Source of the DNA: Parelaphostrongylus tenuis
Lineage: Eukaryota > Nematoda > Chromadorea > Rhabditida > Metastrongylidae
Direction: 5' to 3'
Assembly: GCA_019055375.1 (NCBI GenBank)
Contig: JAHQIW010006216.1
Location: 1-64,000 of the forward strand
Length of the DNA stretch: 64,000 nt
The translations under genes were made by a program, and so were the position numbers. The number at the start of each line of letters is the position of its first letter. Position 1 is the stretch's first letter. Under the pieces are notes generated by a model, which did not search any database, was not told the DNA's origin, and saw only the letters and a program-made list of their open reading frames with translations. This document shows positions 24,256-35,843 of the stretch, piece by piece.

Positions 24256-27200
24256 CAATAATTAGCAAATCTCCAGTAAGAGTAACTGCCAGATAGGTCG
24301 CAGAGGAGAATGTCTTGAAGTATAATAGCGGTGCGATCTCTGGTTTCTGAAATACTACGGATACTTTGATGACCAAGTTCTCCTCAACTTCAGCATTATC
24401 AGTTACTCATAGAATCTTCCTTGATTAAGCGAGAAGCACAAAGTTAATACAAATGAATTGTTAGGCACGAAATCAGGATGGATTCCTGTACAAAAATAAA
24501 ATTTTACGAGCGAGTAATCAGTATCATCAACAGCCATCCTGTATAAAAGTAGCACTGACAGATGAGGCTTTCATTGGGCGGTGCTCCTCCGAAGTAGATC
24601 TGACTCGGACGACAACTAAGGCCACAATGAGGCGAACGACTGCGGAGCATTGGATCAAGTCATTCGACTCCGGAGAAGACGAAACGCGTCAAAACTTCAG
24701 CTGAAGGAATAAGTCCTCTATCAACTTCGGGCTTTTTGCTTCATCAAGGAAATGTGTGAATAAGAATACTTTTTGAAGGAGAAACATCTCAAACAATTAC
24801 TTCATTAGTACTTTTTGGAAATGTTAGAGTGAAAAAGTAGGAGAATTCGGAATATTAGGAAACCTGAATGATGTGAAATCTCTAGTCCCTCGAATAAGTA
24901 ACAATGAAAGAAAGGAATTTGTGACTACATTGTGGAGTAAATGAGAAGAATTGTATCTTCTTCAGTAAATTTACTTGAAAAATCTCTCATAATCTGAAAT
25001 TACTTTATTGTCAAGTAGTACGACTAATAAGGTCAAAGTTCAGTCACTTTGCCAAGTATAGTTGTTGTCGTTGAACAATGATTGCACCATTCCGCGACAA
25101 ATTATCACAATTCGCATTTTTCGAAAAAAACTTTTAATATGTTGGAATCTATGACTAAATACAAGGAGGATCTACATGAATGATTTTTATTTATATTGAG
25201 GCATTTCAATATCCAATTCAATCACAGATTTTTAGGAACTGAGCACTTGAGGGCCAGGACTTTTCTGTAAAACTATCACAACATACACTAATACTTCGCT
25301 GGTCGTAACCGTACACAAGTATCATTCCAGTGATATCGAGCGTGACAATGCAGTTGAAACTCTTGTGTCTCACAGCGGCAGCAGCTTCCACACCTCGACC
25401 AGGATTTATCAATGTCCGTTCTTTTTTATTCGCTAAAGAAAACAATTTGATAATTTCCTATATTCCCATGCGACCATAAATCGCCAGTAAGAAACCAAGC
25501 ATTTTCTTGAGCCTCTTACTACCGACTAGGTCATAGTTGTTGACCAGAAATTCAACAATCACGCATGACATGACCAAATCATTTAATATTTCATATTTTT
25601 TGCGAACAGACAGCTCCAAAGATCGCAGATACTCTGCGTGAGCACGGACTACCTTGCTGCTTTATACGGGATACCTGTCACAACATCCTCAAAAAGTTCA
25701 ATAACGTCCACATCGCTTTCACCGTAGTTATGTGATAAACAAAATTCTACGGGACACGTTAGGATAGGGTTATAGGATGACTGAGGTGAGACTCTTGTAC
25801 GTTCAAAATCACTCTTCACTTCGTCACTTTACTTGGCCGCAACTCAAATTTTTTTTTTAACTGTGCGAGTCCGATAAGTTTATTAGCTTCTTCGTTCAAT
25901 TTTGGTCTAGAATCTGATTTGTTTATTTGTCTATTTTCAGTTGTGCCAAATTCATGGATCGTAAAAACGAACTTATCGCAGGACTTGAGTTGCATAAGAT
26001 GGGAATGAAGATGGCCAACGTCGTTAAAATGGACTGGTTTCAAACCAGCAAAATTCTACAAAGTCGTGAAACGTATATCAAAGCGACTAGAGGGCTTGTG
26101 GGCCGTCTTCGTAAAAGACATTCAAACTCAGTCTACTCCGGAAAATCCTTTGCAAATTCAACCAATTCGGGAGCGTTTGATGTGCAAAATGGCTCCGGAA
26201 TCTCGAATCAGTGGGCGGATGGTCCAAATTTGCTAAAAATAAGTTGAAGCTGCGCAGCTACAAAACCTCTCGTGTTCACTGTCTAACAAAAAGATGACAA
26301 GGAGAACGTCTTACACCGCTCGCCGAATGATTCATATGATTGCTGGTGCTCGCTTGTCGAAGATGCTTTTCATGGATGACAAGAAATTGACGGTCTGACC
26401 ACTCCACGATCGCCAGAATCGACGCCAACTTCCCAAGAAGGGTCAACAGAAGTAGTGCGCAGGAGCAAAAACCATGGGCTGCAGTTATTTGGCCTCTGTG
26501 TGGTCTGAGACGACATTTACGTCATCGGAAAGCGCCTTCGGTCTTCAACAACAGAAACGCCAACATCAACGCTGTCAATTGTCAGCAGCAGGTTTTACGA
26601 GGTTTACCGGAACCTTACAGTATTTACGACTTTGGCGTCGACGAATTTACGCCTCAGAAGAACTAGGGCCCTGCGTATTTAGCCCGCTCAACGATTGCCA
26701 TATGTGAGAGAGCTGTTTCCAGACCTGTTGTGGGCAAAGATATTTGACCGTCAAACGTACCGGGTCTAAACCAATTGGATTATTCCGTATGGTCCATACT
26801 GAAGGAAAAAGTCTCGGCTACTCGCTACACTACCGTTGACACGCCCAAAACGGCTTTGACACGCGCTTGGGATAAAATTACGGTGGAAACGCAAGCGAAT
26901 ATCGCAGGAAATTTTGCAAGCGACTTCCTAAATGTACAGAGGCCAAAGGTGGCAATTTTGAAAATCTGTTATGAACTTTTCTCGTTCTTCTTCGTTAGAC
27001 GACATAGGATGAAGAAACGACCCTTTTCACTGGACAAGAAATCTTCATGAGAGTGTTCGTAATCACTCGAAAGCTCAGATCTTTGACTACTGTGCTACGG
27101 GTACCGTTTTTCAAAAAACGTTTTGTAACGCTGTAGCATTTAAAATAAGGTTGTTTTCACCCGCCCCTTGCTTTCATTATAACTTCGCTGGAAGCGCGAA

Positions 27201-30200
27201 AAACTTATCCAGGGTTTCTTCCGAAGTGGAAAAAAATTCTACTCGTATAATAGCAATCGCACTTCACATGTGGCGCGCCAAAGCATTTCGATCAATCGAT
27301 TGCAGAACGCCGTATCGTATCTACCACCGGTAGACACTCATACTGCATATTAACCAATAAGCAAGTGCACTTAAAATGTCAAATTTGATGTTATTTCCAC
27401 TGCTACACTACAGTGAAACGGTTTTTCAGGAAATAGGCAGCGTTGGAATGACTGAAGCTTGTGGTGACGAATGGTTACTAACAATTTGAGCAAGGAGTTC
27501 TATTCTGCGAGAATTATGATAAGAATTTCAAAAAACGGCTGCGTAGCGCATTAGCCACAGATTTAGGCTTCCGCATGATTAGTAAAAATGCAATGAAAAG
27601 TCTTTGTCCGACGAGTATGGTCGTTCCTCTGTCCAGTGCCGTTTAGCGTAAAAAAGCCACTTTTTGCCTATTGTTATAATTGCTAATCTAATATACGTAA
27701 TTATTCCTTCAATGAGATAAATTCGTTTGTCTATGCACTAATCTTTTATTGTTGAAATATCTGACAAAAAACTGACAGAAGGTTCCTGGTACCCTTTATG
27801 TTTATGTAATATGTGTACCTATGTACATATATGTATGTATGTATGCACAAATATCCGTATGCATGCACATCATATAAATATATATATATACGTCTATGCA
27901 TGATTGTGTACACATATATAAGTAATTGCCTCCAAAATCTTTCATATTATGGAACCATTTGCTGAACAAGGTTAGATATCTTTTTGCCGAAAGAATCAGG
28001 GTAGCGATTAAAAAAGTCGGTGAGGTTAATTTTCAGTTGGTTGTGATCTCAGAACTCTGCTTGAGAGCGCGGGAGCGATGATAATCCGATGGAAAAGTAG
28101 CATGTTTTCACGGTGAATGTGGTACTATGTTCCAGCCCAGTCTCCCAAAATGTGGCTAGTCAACTTTGCAATGTGAGGTCGATCGTTATCCTCGAGATGA
28201 GCGACACTGAGTAATGACATGCTCCTACAAAGACACGTCGTGTTACAATCCAAACGTCTGTGCTAGAAAAAACATTCAATGAAGCTTTACTTCAATTCAA
28301 AAACTGCCTGGCGGTGTTACAAGCGTAGATGTCGCGATAAGGTCGGTAGCAGAGTCGGAGATTGGTTCGGGAACAGTCGTCTTTTTTTTTTGTTACTGCT
28401 CGGCAATCCTACCACGGTTGGAGTGAAGAGTCAACGTCGCTCAAATGGTGCAAGAAAAATCTTGGCATGAGCAGCGGCACAGTTGTGGACTAGAGTAACC
28501 ATTCATGTTAAGTTGTTGCAGAGCAGCTGATTCGACGCCGTGGTAAAAAGATGGGGGGTAAAGGCAAGATTGTGGATATAGACGAATTACAGCTATACAC
28601 ACCCTCTAACCGACAGAGGTGCTCACTGAGTGTGAAACTCAATATTCTTTCTGCCGTTACAAAGCTGGAAGAAGTCCTTTCCGAAAGCCAAATATGCCAT
28701 TATGATCGAAAAGATTTTCTCTATCTAACGAGTAGAAGCTCATTCAACAAAACTTCTATCCAGTGAGAAATCTTCGATTGAGGAACAAAATCATATTTTG
28801 ACTGGTACGGCAAATAAGCTATTTGAGAAATTAAACAAGCCATTGAAATCCACTAGGTTTTAGCTATCGTTGAACTATATAACCGTTTTGCAAAAGCAAA
28901 AAATTACGTTTTTACCAAAGATCTCAAGTGGCACGTTGCAGACAGGCCTTCCATCCCCCACAGTTGCTGACAATATTGCACCAGTTGTCTTCCCAAGACC
29001 ACCTTTTATAGAGTCTTAGCAGATCCTCCAAGTATTATGTAAACTTGTAGCCACACACTATGACGCAGCGTTCCACCCACATATTAGTTTGATATTCTTT
29101 CAAAACAAACATTCTTTATAACGTCTCAGCTTTCCTGGAAGGTGCTCAACATGTTGTGTGATCTCAGAACTCCCTGATGTTGACAATAACTGCATTTTCC
29201 AGAACGATCTGGATGAAATCGCCATTGATTATGAGAACTCAACTTTTGTGGTGACACAAGTGATTTCTGCATATATGGCGATGGGATCTCATGAGATAAC
29301 AACCGCATACAAGATAAGAATCCTGAAACGATGACCAACAGGAAACATGTTTCTCCATGTCCATCGGACGAAGTGGATTCCCTAACATTTTTCAGTGACA
29401 GACTGAATTACCCAGCGGTTGATAGGACAGGTGATTCCACAATGATGTTTTTCGCACTAGTATTACAATGACATTTTTCTAAGCTGAAATTATTCTTACC
29501 GATCGTTGTCCCATTGATCGTCGAGGGACTCGAGCGGTCACGAGAAACATTTCCATTTTTCCCTATCGCGTGCAAGAGTAACCCAGTGGGTCCTCTTTGC
29601 TCTAGGGATTCGTCGAGCATCATATCTTTTTTCTAAGGTTTTAGTGAAAAGATCGGACCATCGGGTTGGTAGTCCTTCTGCGGAGCGCTTGATTGCCCGA
29701 GGAATCCAGTCTGTAACGGCTCTCGTCCATCAGCTGTCGTAGAAAGCTGTCCGGCCCACCTTATTTTCGATATCGTGGCGTGTAGAACGGCGTCTCTGAC
29801 CTTCGATCGTTGGCGTACCTCGGAACTTCGGATCCTTTCTTTCATTGGCGAGATACGGGATACTCCTAGCATGGACCTTTCGACTGCGTGTTCAATGACG
29901 CCAAGTGATCTTTCATCCTGGTTACGTAACGACTAGGTTTTTCTGATGCATAGCTTAGGGGAGGGATAATAGTCGAGTCGAAAAGGTGGGCACGAAGTTG
30001 GATGTTCTTTGTCCTCCTACGTTCTCACTATTCTAACCGATAATAGAAGATGTCACAATTCGAAAGATACCCTACCTACTATGACGATGTTTGATATAAT
30101 CGTTCCCATTATGTGGATGTAGTGAGATCGAAAAGGAATTAGCATCACATCCGATCTGACTTCCTTGTTTTGCGGATAGATTACCGTTGGTTGTTGACCA

Positions 30201-33200
30201 GAAAACGGCACGCATACGTAGAATCGCGCACGTAGTTGCGACAGCCATACTTCTGCACTGCGTAACGATGTCCTGAATATAATAATGCTTTTAATGAACC
30301 AGGGCGGATAGCCCGAGGTCAAAGACATTCTGTGACACACAAGTGCTCGATGGTTCAATCCCGCCTTCAAGGCCATCAAACTTGTTATCCCTCCGAGATT
30401 GGTGAATTTGAATCAGATTGTCGTGGGGATCAATAGCAACAATTTAATAGATACATCGGTAGGCCACCGCGACTTACTGTAAAGATCGAAGATGCATTTG
30501 ATCACATCAAACGATGCTTGACGAAATCGAATGCATAGTGCATCCCATCCCCCAGAGATTGATCAGCACATAAAGCTGTACTTATTTATTTATTCAATTA
30601 GTTTGAAAGAAATGATCACCAAAACGGTAAGTACTGCACTTACACAGATTCACCGATAGATAGTCCGGAGATCTGATTAGGTACTTCCCATTTGTTAACA
30701 GGATGTAATCGCGAACTTTCTAAACTCCATCGGAAGGACCTGACTAAACAGCGAGTATTAGATATGCAAAAAATCAAACGCTCTGTCAAATATATCCTTT
30801 TTTGATGGTAATATAACAATCGCAAAACAAAGAAAAATCGCCAATTTAGTCTGATCCAAAAAACAGCAGAATTTTGTGAAGAAAGGTCAAGTCAAATTGT
30901 GAACTCGACTGGGATAGAAGTGAGCATGGAATTATATTTAGTTCCCAAGACTGGCTATCTAATAGGTGCGCAAGAAGTTTGCGCCGCTTTGGCTTCTTCA
31001 ACACGCGATTTTTGCATCGATATTGCATGATTTTGGTATGGTTCAACTGCACATTTTCTTGCTAACAATTTGGTATACAATTTGCCCATATTTGCTTCAA
31101 GATGGAGCTGTTTTGGAACAAATTCTCTTGCTACTCATGCACGATATGACGCGTAGGGGGAAAATGCTAGTGAAGTGGCACGAAAGTTAGTAGAGCTTGG
31201 GGCGATGATACGTTGTAGAAGAGAAGGCTAGGAAGTGGTTCACGGAGTTCAAAGCAGGAGAGAACAGTCTCGAGGATCAGCCGCGCACGGGCTATCCACA
31301 TGAAGTTGATCGTCAAGCCGTCCTTGAGATGGTGGAAGAGAATCCCTCGATAATATGCCGAGTGCTAGCAGAAGAGTATCGTTCAATCGTTGTTGTCGAT
31401 TGCTGCTTCTAACGCTATCGCCAACAAGATGGTTCTGTCTTATAGCGAGTAGAGGCAAGTTGCATTTCAAAATGTTCGCAAAAATTTCGTTGCAAGATTC
31501 ATATTTGAAAACCAAAACCGCACGGACTTTTTACACTACCTATTAGCAGTCCATGAGAACGCTTCACAGTTGGTCTCCAGTTGGACAATTTAGTGGAAGA
31601 CTCCCGAAAAGTGGTGAGTATGTGACAAAACTCTCTTGCTCTTGGTGGATTAGACGTAGGTTTGGCAAATTTTTCCGTTGGAGTGACGGAGATGCTTAGC
31701 TGTCCAGATTGAGAACAACCTTATCTTTCCAGGCTCTGAAGAAGACGAGACCCCCAAGGCGTTAGCTGTTTGAATTAGTTCAATCATTAAAAACTGGTTT
31801 CTGGCTTGTCAAAAAAAAACTAGGGAGTTGCAAGCTCGAGAGTGTTGAAATCGTTTGATCTAAATGGCTGAGAAACTGCGTATTTTGACCGAAAGAGTGA
31901 AGGAAACAAAAATTGGAATAATTTTGGGAAACGTTGGTAAAAAACACGTCACCACCTACCTACTCTATCTGTCATGATGACAACTAGTTCCTCTTGTCCA
32001 TCCCCATCAACGTCCATGATATGAGCCGCCGCTATATTTGACTACAATAAGTATTACATCTAGCACACATCAACCTTACTCTTAGTATATTAGATTTGAT
32101 AATACACTATATTGAAAGCTACAATCATAAATTCAATGTTTATGAGTGATATGCAAAATATTCGGTCTCAGGCGGGAGTTGAACCCGTGCTTCATCCATA
32201 TAAGTAGCGCGTGCTGCCACTGCACCACTGAGGCCACCGTTCTGCTACCAGCCTTTATATAAATAGCAGCAGCTGTCAGAACTTACCATTGACGGTTCAG
32301 TTTGCTAAGCACATATCGGCATCACACCCACTTGAGCTGACAGATATCGAATATGCACACCTTGCAAATCATTATTTTACGTTTCTAGCACTATCGGTGG
32401 CGTAGTGGTATCACGCTGCGCCGGTTGGATGAAACGAGAGTTCAACCCCCCCCCACCAGAGTCAAATGTTTTGCATAGTACTCAGCATTATTGAGCATAC
32501 TCAATGATGTTGAGTGCTGCGCAAATCTTTTTCGTCAAGCGGAACAAAACCCGCATATCACCCTATCCGAGGACGCGTGCGCTAACCGTTGCATTACCGA
32601 CGCTTGTTTTGCCCACCACTCTTTCTACGCAAGATAGGCGTCGGTAGTGCAACGAGGTATAGCTATGCCTCCGGATAGGATGAAATGTGGGTTCGAGTCC
32701 CGCGTAACGAAAAAGTTTTGCACATCACTCAACGTCATTGGGTATATTTGTAACATCATACCACCGCTATAAAGCGGTGAATGAAAATTTTGTCTTTAAC
32801 ACTGTTAAACATATAATTGTAACATAATGGCTAAAGGTGACAAGTACCTGAACCGTCTGAGTATATACACTTGAGTGGTGGCTGTACGGTGGATGAACAC
32901 ATTGTAAAAGACCGTCTGCCGCAATTGCAACTAACTCTGGTCTACAAAATAAAATTTACATGATCGATCAAAGAATTTCACACAATTAGAGTGGTATGCA
33001 AGACAACCGACCCCGGTCAGAAGTTGAACTCGCGTTTACCCTTCACCGAGGTGCTTTACCACTACACCAGTGAGACCACCGCTTTGCTACCACTCTTTCT
33101 TCAATGTATCCTAGCGTAGCTGTTAGCAACTAACCTTTAAAGGGTTTGGGCGAGTAAGCACATATCGGCATCAGACCTAATTAAGTTCACTGCTATTCAA

Positions 33201-33475
33201 AATGTATAATCTGTCCGAATTCTTCACTTTCTGCTAGTGCAGAGGTACCATACGCCTTTGGTATATGTGAAACGCAAGTTCGACTTCCACCTGGAGTTGG
33301 ATGTTTTGCTGCCACTCAGTAATCTTGGATGTAGACACTATTTATGGCTTCAAGTTCACCACAGTCTCAACAAACCTTGTCCGTACCCTTCCTCTCAGAT
33401 TACCAATTGTTAACGCCGTTATCGGTGAGCCAGTTCTGGACGGCATTTTGACCACGTCGTTGCTTCCATCGCATG
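24256..33475 (-). CDS. ITFG2-like FG-GAP/beta-propeller protein, incomplete
   Basis: Exons seen: 33475-33376, 32941-32848, 32041-31960, 30743-30644, probably 25432-25287, and possibly 24346-24256. The first four join in phase with standard splice signals (GTTTGT, GTACTT, GTAGGT and GTAAGT donors). Read in order they give ITALTIGNLRGR, PELVAIAADGLLQCVHPP, the FG-GAP-like AHIMDVDGDGQEELVV, then MTDRVVRSFRWSLES, the same order and spacing as ITFG2 (human form [26 protein letters not shown]). The 25432 exon gives TLINPGRG and SFNCIVTLDITGMILVY, like the later ITFG2 blade. ITFG2 in mammals is a KICSTOR subunit that places GATOR1 on lysosomes. Exons for the N terminus and for the stretch between 30644 and 25432 were not found. 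The introns hold mariner, RTE and foldback insertions. Confidence 0.62.
25950..26975 (+). pseudogene. Degenerate Tc1/mariner-type transposase
   Basis: Starts MDRKNELIAGLELHKMG with a helix-turn-helix region, then in other frames LRSYKTSRVHCLTKK-like, TARRMIHMIAGARLSKMLF-MDD, NRQNRRQLPKKGQQK, a CMGCSYLASVW block, VFNNRNANINAVNCQQQVL-like, TIAICERAVSRPVVGKDI, NQLDYSVWSILKEKVSATRY and TPKTALTRAWDKI-VETQANI. This is the full order of a mariner-superfamily transposase of about 340 residues, including DNA binding and the first acidic catalytic region. At least three frame changes and stops break it. It lies inside an ITFG2-like intron on the opposite strand, so it is a later insertion. Confidence 0.85.
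27060..27440. repeat. Repeat family C copy
   Basis: Shares AGTGTT-GTAATCACTCGAAAGCTCAGA, CGCTGTAGCATT and a GTTTTTCAGGAAATAGGCAGCG block with other copies at 37180-37640, 39590-40360, 41290-41760, 50330-51440 and 57420-58310. No coding potential recognised. Confidence 0.6.
27800..27915. repeat. TGTA/TATA-rich simple repeat
   Basis: Runs of ATGTATGTATGTATG and ATATATATATA mixed with CACATA steps. Confidence 0.8.
27940..28210 (-). pseudogene. C-terminal fragment of a Mos1/SETMAR-like mariner transposase
   Basis: The minus strand reads HLEDNDRPHIAKLTSHILGDW, matching the HDNARPHVAKL block that carries the second catalytic aspartate of mariner transposases, followed by degraded sequence with KRYLTLFSKWF-like residues. 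Only this part is recognisable. Confidence 0.7.
28200..28555 (+). repeat. Dispersed repeat D, direct copy
   Basis: Inverted match of 15090-15430. It directly abuts the mariner fragment on its left and a degraded copy of the 8.5-9.4 kb repeat family on its right (28610-28860). Confidence 0.7.
29490..30050 (-). pseudogene. 3'-end fragment of an RTE-type retrotransposon
   Basis: The minus strand reads, with frame changes, RLFDSTIIPPLSYASEK, a LGVSRISPMKERIRSSEVR block, RDAVLHATISKIRWAGQL and RAKRTHWATLARDREKWKC. This is the C-terminal tail after the reverse transcriptase in RTE elements. The 5' part is absent, as usual for 5'-truncated insertions. It lies in an ITFG2-like intron in the same orientation as the gene. 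Confidence 0.85.
30960..31400 (+). pseudogene. N-terminal fragment of a Mos1/SETMAR-like mariner transposase
   Basis: 31200-31390 encodes KARKWFTEFKAGENSLEDQP, then RTGYPHEVDRQAVLEMVEEN and RVLAEEY, the DNA-binding domain of mariner transposases. The upstream 30975-31160 (CTTCAAGATGGAGC-like) is shared with 45960-46130 (plus) and 46490-46690 (minus), so it is part of the same element. Confidence 0.8.
32140..32490. repeat. Foldback element with tRNA-like arms
   Basis: Left arm 32141-32253 (inverted): GAGTGATATGCAAAATATTC, GGCGGGAGTTGAACCCGTGC (inverted B box), GCTGCCACTGCACCACTGAGGC (inverted A box). Right arm 32395-32488 (direct): GGTGGCGTAGTGGTATCACGC, GAGAGTTCAACCCCC, AATGTTTTGCATAGTACTCAGCA. 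The spacer holds AAGCACATATCGGCATCA, shared with three sister elements. It lies in an ITFG2-like intron. Confidence 0.8.
32507..32745. repeat. Compact foldback element with tRNA-like arms
   Basis: Left arm TGTTGAGTGCTGCGCAAATC to CCGTTGCATTACCGACGC pairs with right arm GGCGTCGGTAGTGCAACGAG to GTTTTGCACATCACTCAACG. Loop about 40 bases. The right arm has the B-box-like GGGTTCGAGTCCCGC. Confidence 0.8.
32985..33325. repeat. Foldback element with tRNA-like arms
   Basis: Left arm from GAGTGGTATGCAAGACAACC through AGAAGTTGAACTCGCG to CCACTACACCAGTGAGACC. Right arm from GCTAGTGCAGAGGTACCATAC to GATGTTTTGCTGCCACTCAG. The spacer has AAGCACATATCGGCATCA. It lies between two ITFG2-like exons. Confidence 0.75.
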
Positions 33476-33939
33476 CTATGAAATGCACCTAAGTAGAGTC
33501 TTGATTCTAACAAACGAGAACAAATGAAACAAGGATGACTGAAAGGCTAACTCGTTGATCAAGATACAGTTTCATCTAGGTTCCACAAAGAACACAAATG
33601 AACTAGCGTACCCTCCTTTCAAACAGATCTGCTATCGATTCAACGACACATAAACCATAAAATTCTTGGAAACCGGGGACCAGAGCCCAACAACCGCAAG
33701 GTAAACCTTTCTACAAGCTATTACTCAGTTCAACACTCCGATGGTCTGCCTCCACGAGTCCTGCGGGCAGCAGTAGATCATTGTGATGGACTGCTTCAAG
33801 AATTGTGACGTCCGTGGGTGTTTTTCGGGAACTGTGGTCTCACCTACGAATGCAGATAACTGATAAAACAATGGACAAACCTCGCAGTGTTTCAATTTCT
33901 GAGGGATGCGCTAAGCATTCGTCTTCATCAAGCATCGTA

Positions 33940-34140
33940 TGAGGTGATTCAATGCTTATTTGGCCTTTAGAATGACTCGTGGTGGCCTACTAGTGTATCA
34001 AGTCGGTGCTTCTCTCCTTCCAGGCAAGTCTGGTACCAATTCACCGACACTGGGAGGGCAAAAGACTTGGTGAGTCTGGAGCGCGGGATTAAACCATTGA
34101 CCACGTGTGTCACGGGGCATCTCTAACCACTACGCTTTGA
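33940..34140 (-). mobile_element. SINE family S copy
   Basis: Inverted copy: tail CATCGTATGAGGTGATTCAATGC first, then ACTCGTGGTGGCC, CTTCCAGGCAAGTCTGGTACC, and the tRNA-like head as GGATTAAACCATTGACCACG. Confidence 0.7.
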
Positions 34141-34659
34141 AATAGTCGATATGAGCAACAAACACATTCACTTCTTATGTGAATGATCGTGCGAAGATTT
34201 CGGTCATGTCTTCTTGAAGTTCACTGCCCAATTCACCTTGTGAATCTATTATCATTCCTTCTCCTTGATGACCAACTCATCTGCATTTCGTTATCGATGT
34301 AGATTCTCTTGATTCTGAAAGATGAGAGAGAACTCGAATATTTGAGTTTCGTTCTCCGCTTCGACCTTGTGTGTGACCGTTGTAACCCAGAGGACATCAG
34401 CTGCCACTAATGTGACTGATTTGCAATTTGGACGTGATTTGACAGTGTTACTTGGCCAAACCTCTTCTCTTCTAGGGGTGAGAAGACGTCGATGATAGCT
34501 ATCAAATAGAATTATCATATATGATGAGTCCCTGCCTTTCCTGAGCGATCAATAAAATAAAACACCAACACAGTGGGTTACACTGGAAAAGAAAACTTGC
34601 ACCGATGCCTAGTCAGGCAATGCTGAGTTTCAAATAAGAATACACCAATGGGGACTTAT

Positions 34660-34780
34660 TCCAGGGACAAGGAAGGGGGGAGGTAGCGCAGTGGTGGTGA
34701 TGTCTTTCATCATGAGCATTATGATGGCTCAAACTCGCTTCGGAATCCCGTGTTTTCCATCTCTTTGAGGTAGAGATACT
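34660..34780 (+). repeat. tRNA-like SINE head
   Basis: AGGTAGCGCAGTGGTGGTGATG (A-box-like) followed by GGCTCAAACTCGCTTCGGAA (B-box-like). The body is not the same as family S, so its family is uncertain. Confidence 0.45.
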
Positions 34781-35204
34781 CATTCCAGCTTGTGTCATAG
34801 CGTCTGACTTTTTCCAATTCACATCAGAAACGTGAGGCTTGTATGAGCTCAGTCCATCTAAATTCCATTAATCTATGGCTAACGCCTTAGCTCGGCTATT
34901 CAAGATTACGAGAAGAATCGTCTCAACCGACATTCATCGGCATTCCTAAAGAAGATAGCTGTCCTCGAGCAGCACGTGAAATAGCATGCGGGATGCTTGG
35001 CGACCTTCCCGATACGAGAAACGAGTCGAATGTAAGAATAACTAAGATCTTAGCAATAAATGCGGTAGGGGGTCGGACAAATCAGATCAGATATAAATCT
35101 GTGATTTAACAGTGCTCTGCTCCAGATCTAACTCTTGATGTCATCATCTCATTGAAAGGACAAAGCTCTTGGCTTTGATTAATTCCTGACCAGTGCGCCA
35201 TGCA

Positions 35205-35440
35205 TTTGACCTTATCAAGCATCGTATGAGGTGACTGAATGCATGTCTGGGCCGACTGACAATGAATCGCGGTGGCATACCAGTGTATTATGTCAGCGTT
35301 GCTATTCTCCCAGACGAGTCTAGGTGCCAGTCCACAGAGCCCAAAAGGATGGAAGGCTGAGCTCTGGGCGCGAGATCGAACCACTGACCACGTGTATTGC
35401 AGTGTACCTATAACCACTGCAACACAAGGGCTCTAGCATC
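35205..35440 (-). mobile_element. SINE family S copy
   Basis: Inverted copy with CAAGCATCGTATGAGGTGACTG, CCCAGACGAGTCTAGGTGCCAG, GCGCGAGATCGAACCACTGACC and AACCACTGCAAC. Located 400 bases past the UTP23-like stop codon on the minus strand. Confidence 0.75.
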
Positions 35441-35843
35441 CTATTACAATAATAATTTAATACTGATTCTGAGGTCTTCATAGAAGAGCTATTAACATCT
35501 ACTACAGCTAGCTCACCTCCCCATTCATTCCGCCTGTGACGATGAGGGTTCTGTAGTACTCTGTGGCGGGTAGAAGTAGCAGCGATGACGAAGATGATGA
35601 TAAGGTACCAACTATGGTTGAACGTGGACAAATCGAGTCCACATTCATTTCCTATCACTAAGGAGAAACGTGTTGAAGAAAAACGAAGTAAGAGTTCGAG
35701 AAAAAGGAGAAATAAAGAAAAAATGTCGTGCAGTGAACGACTGCTGGGCACCAAATAGAGGCTCAATCTAACTTTACTGACTAATTAGATGGAGATAGAA
35801 ACGAAACATAATAACGGTATGCAATAGACAACAAGCAAACAAT

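Noticed and set aside
25950..26247. Functional transposase gene
   Set aside because: Only the first 100 or so codons are open; later domains are in other frames with stops, so the copy is dead.
29126..29338. Zinc-finger-like exon (CSYC...H)
   Set aside because: Only one CxxC pair, no second pair at proper spacing, no matching family; likely chance.
35320..35766. 148-codon minus-strand frame
   Set aside because: About half is a SINE family S copy; the rest has no recognisable domain.
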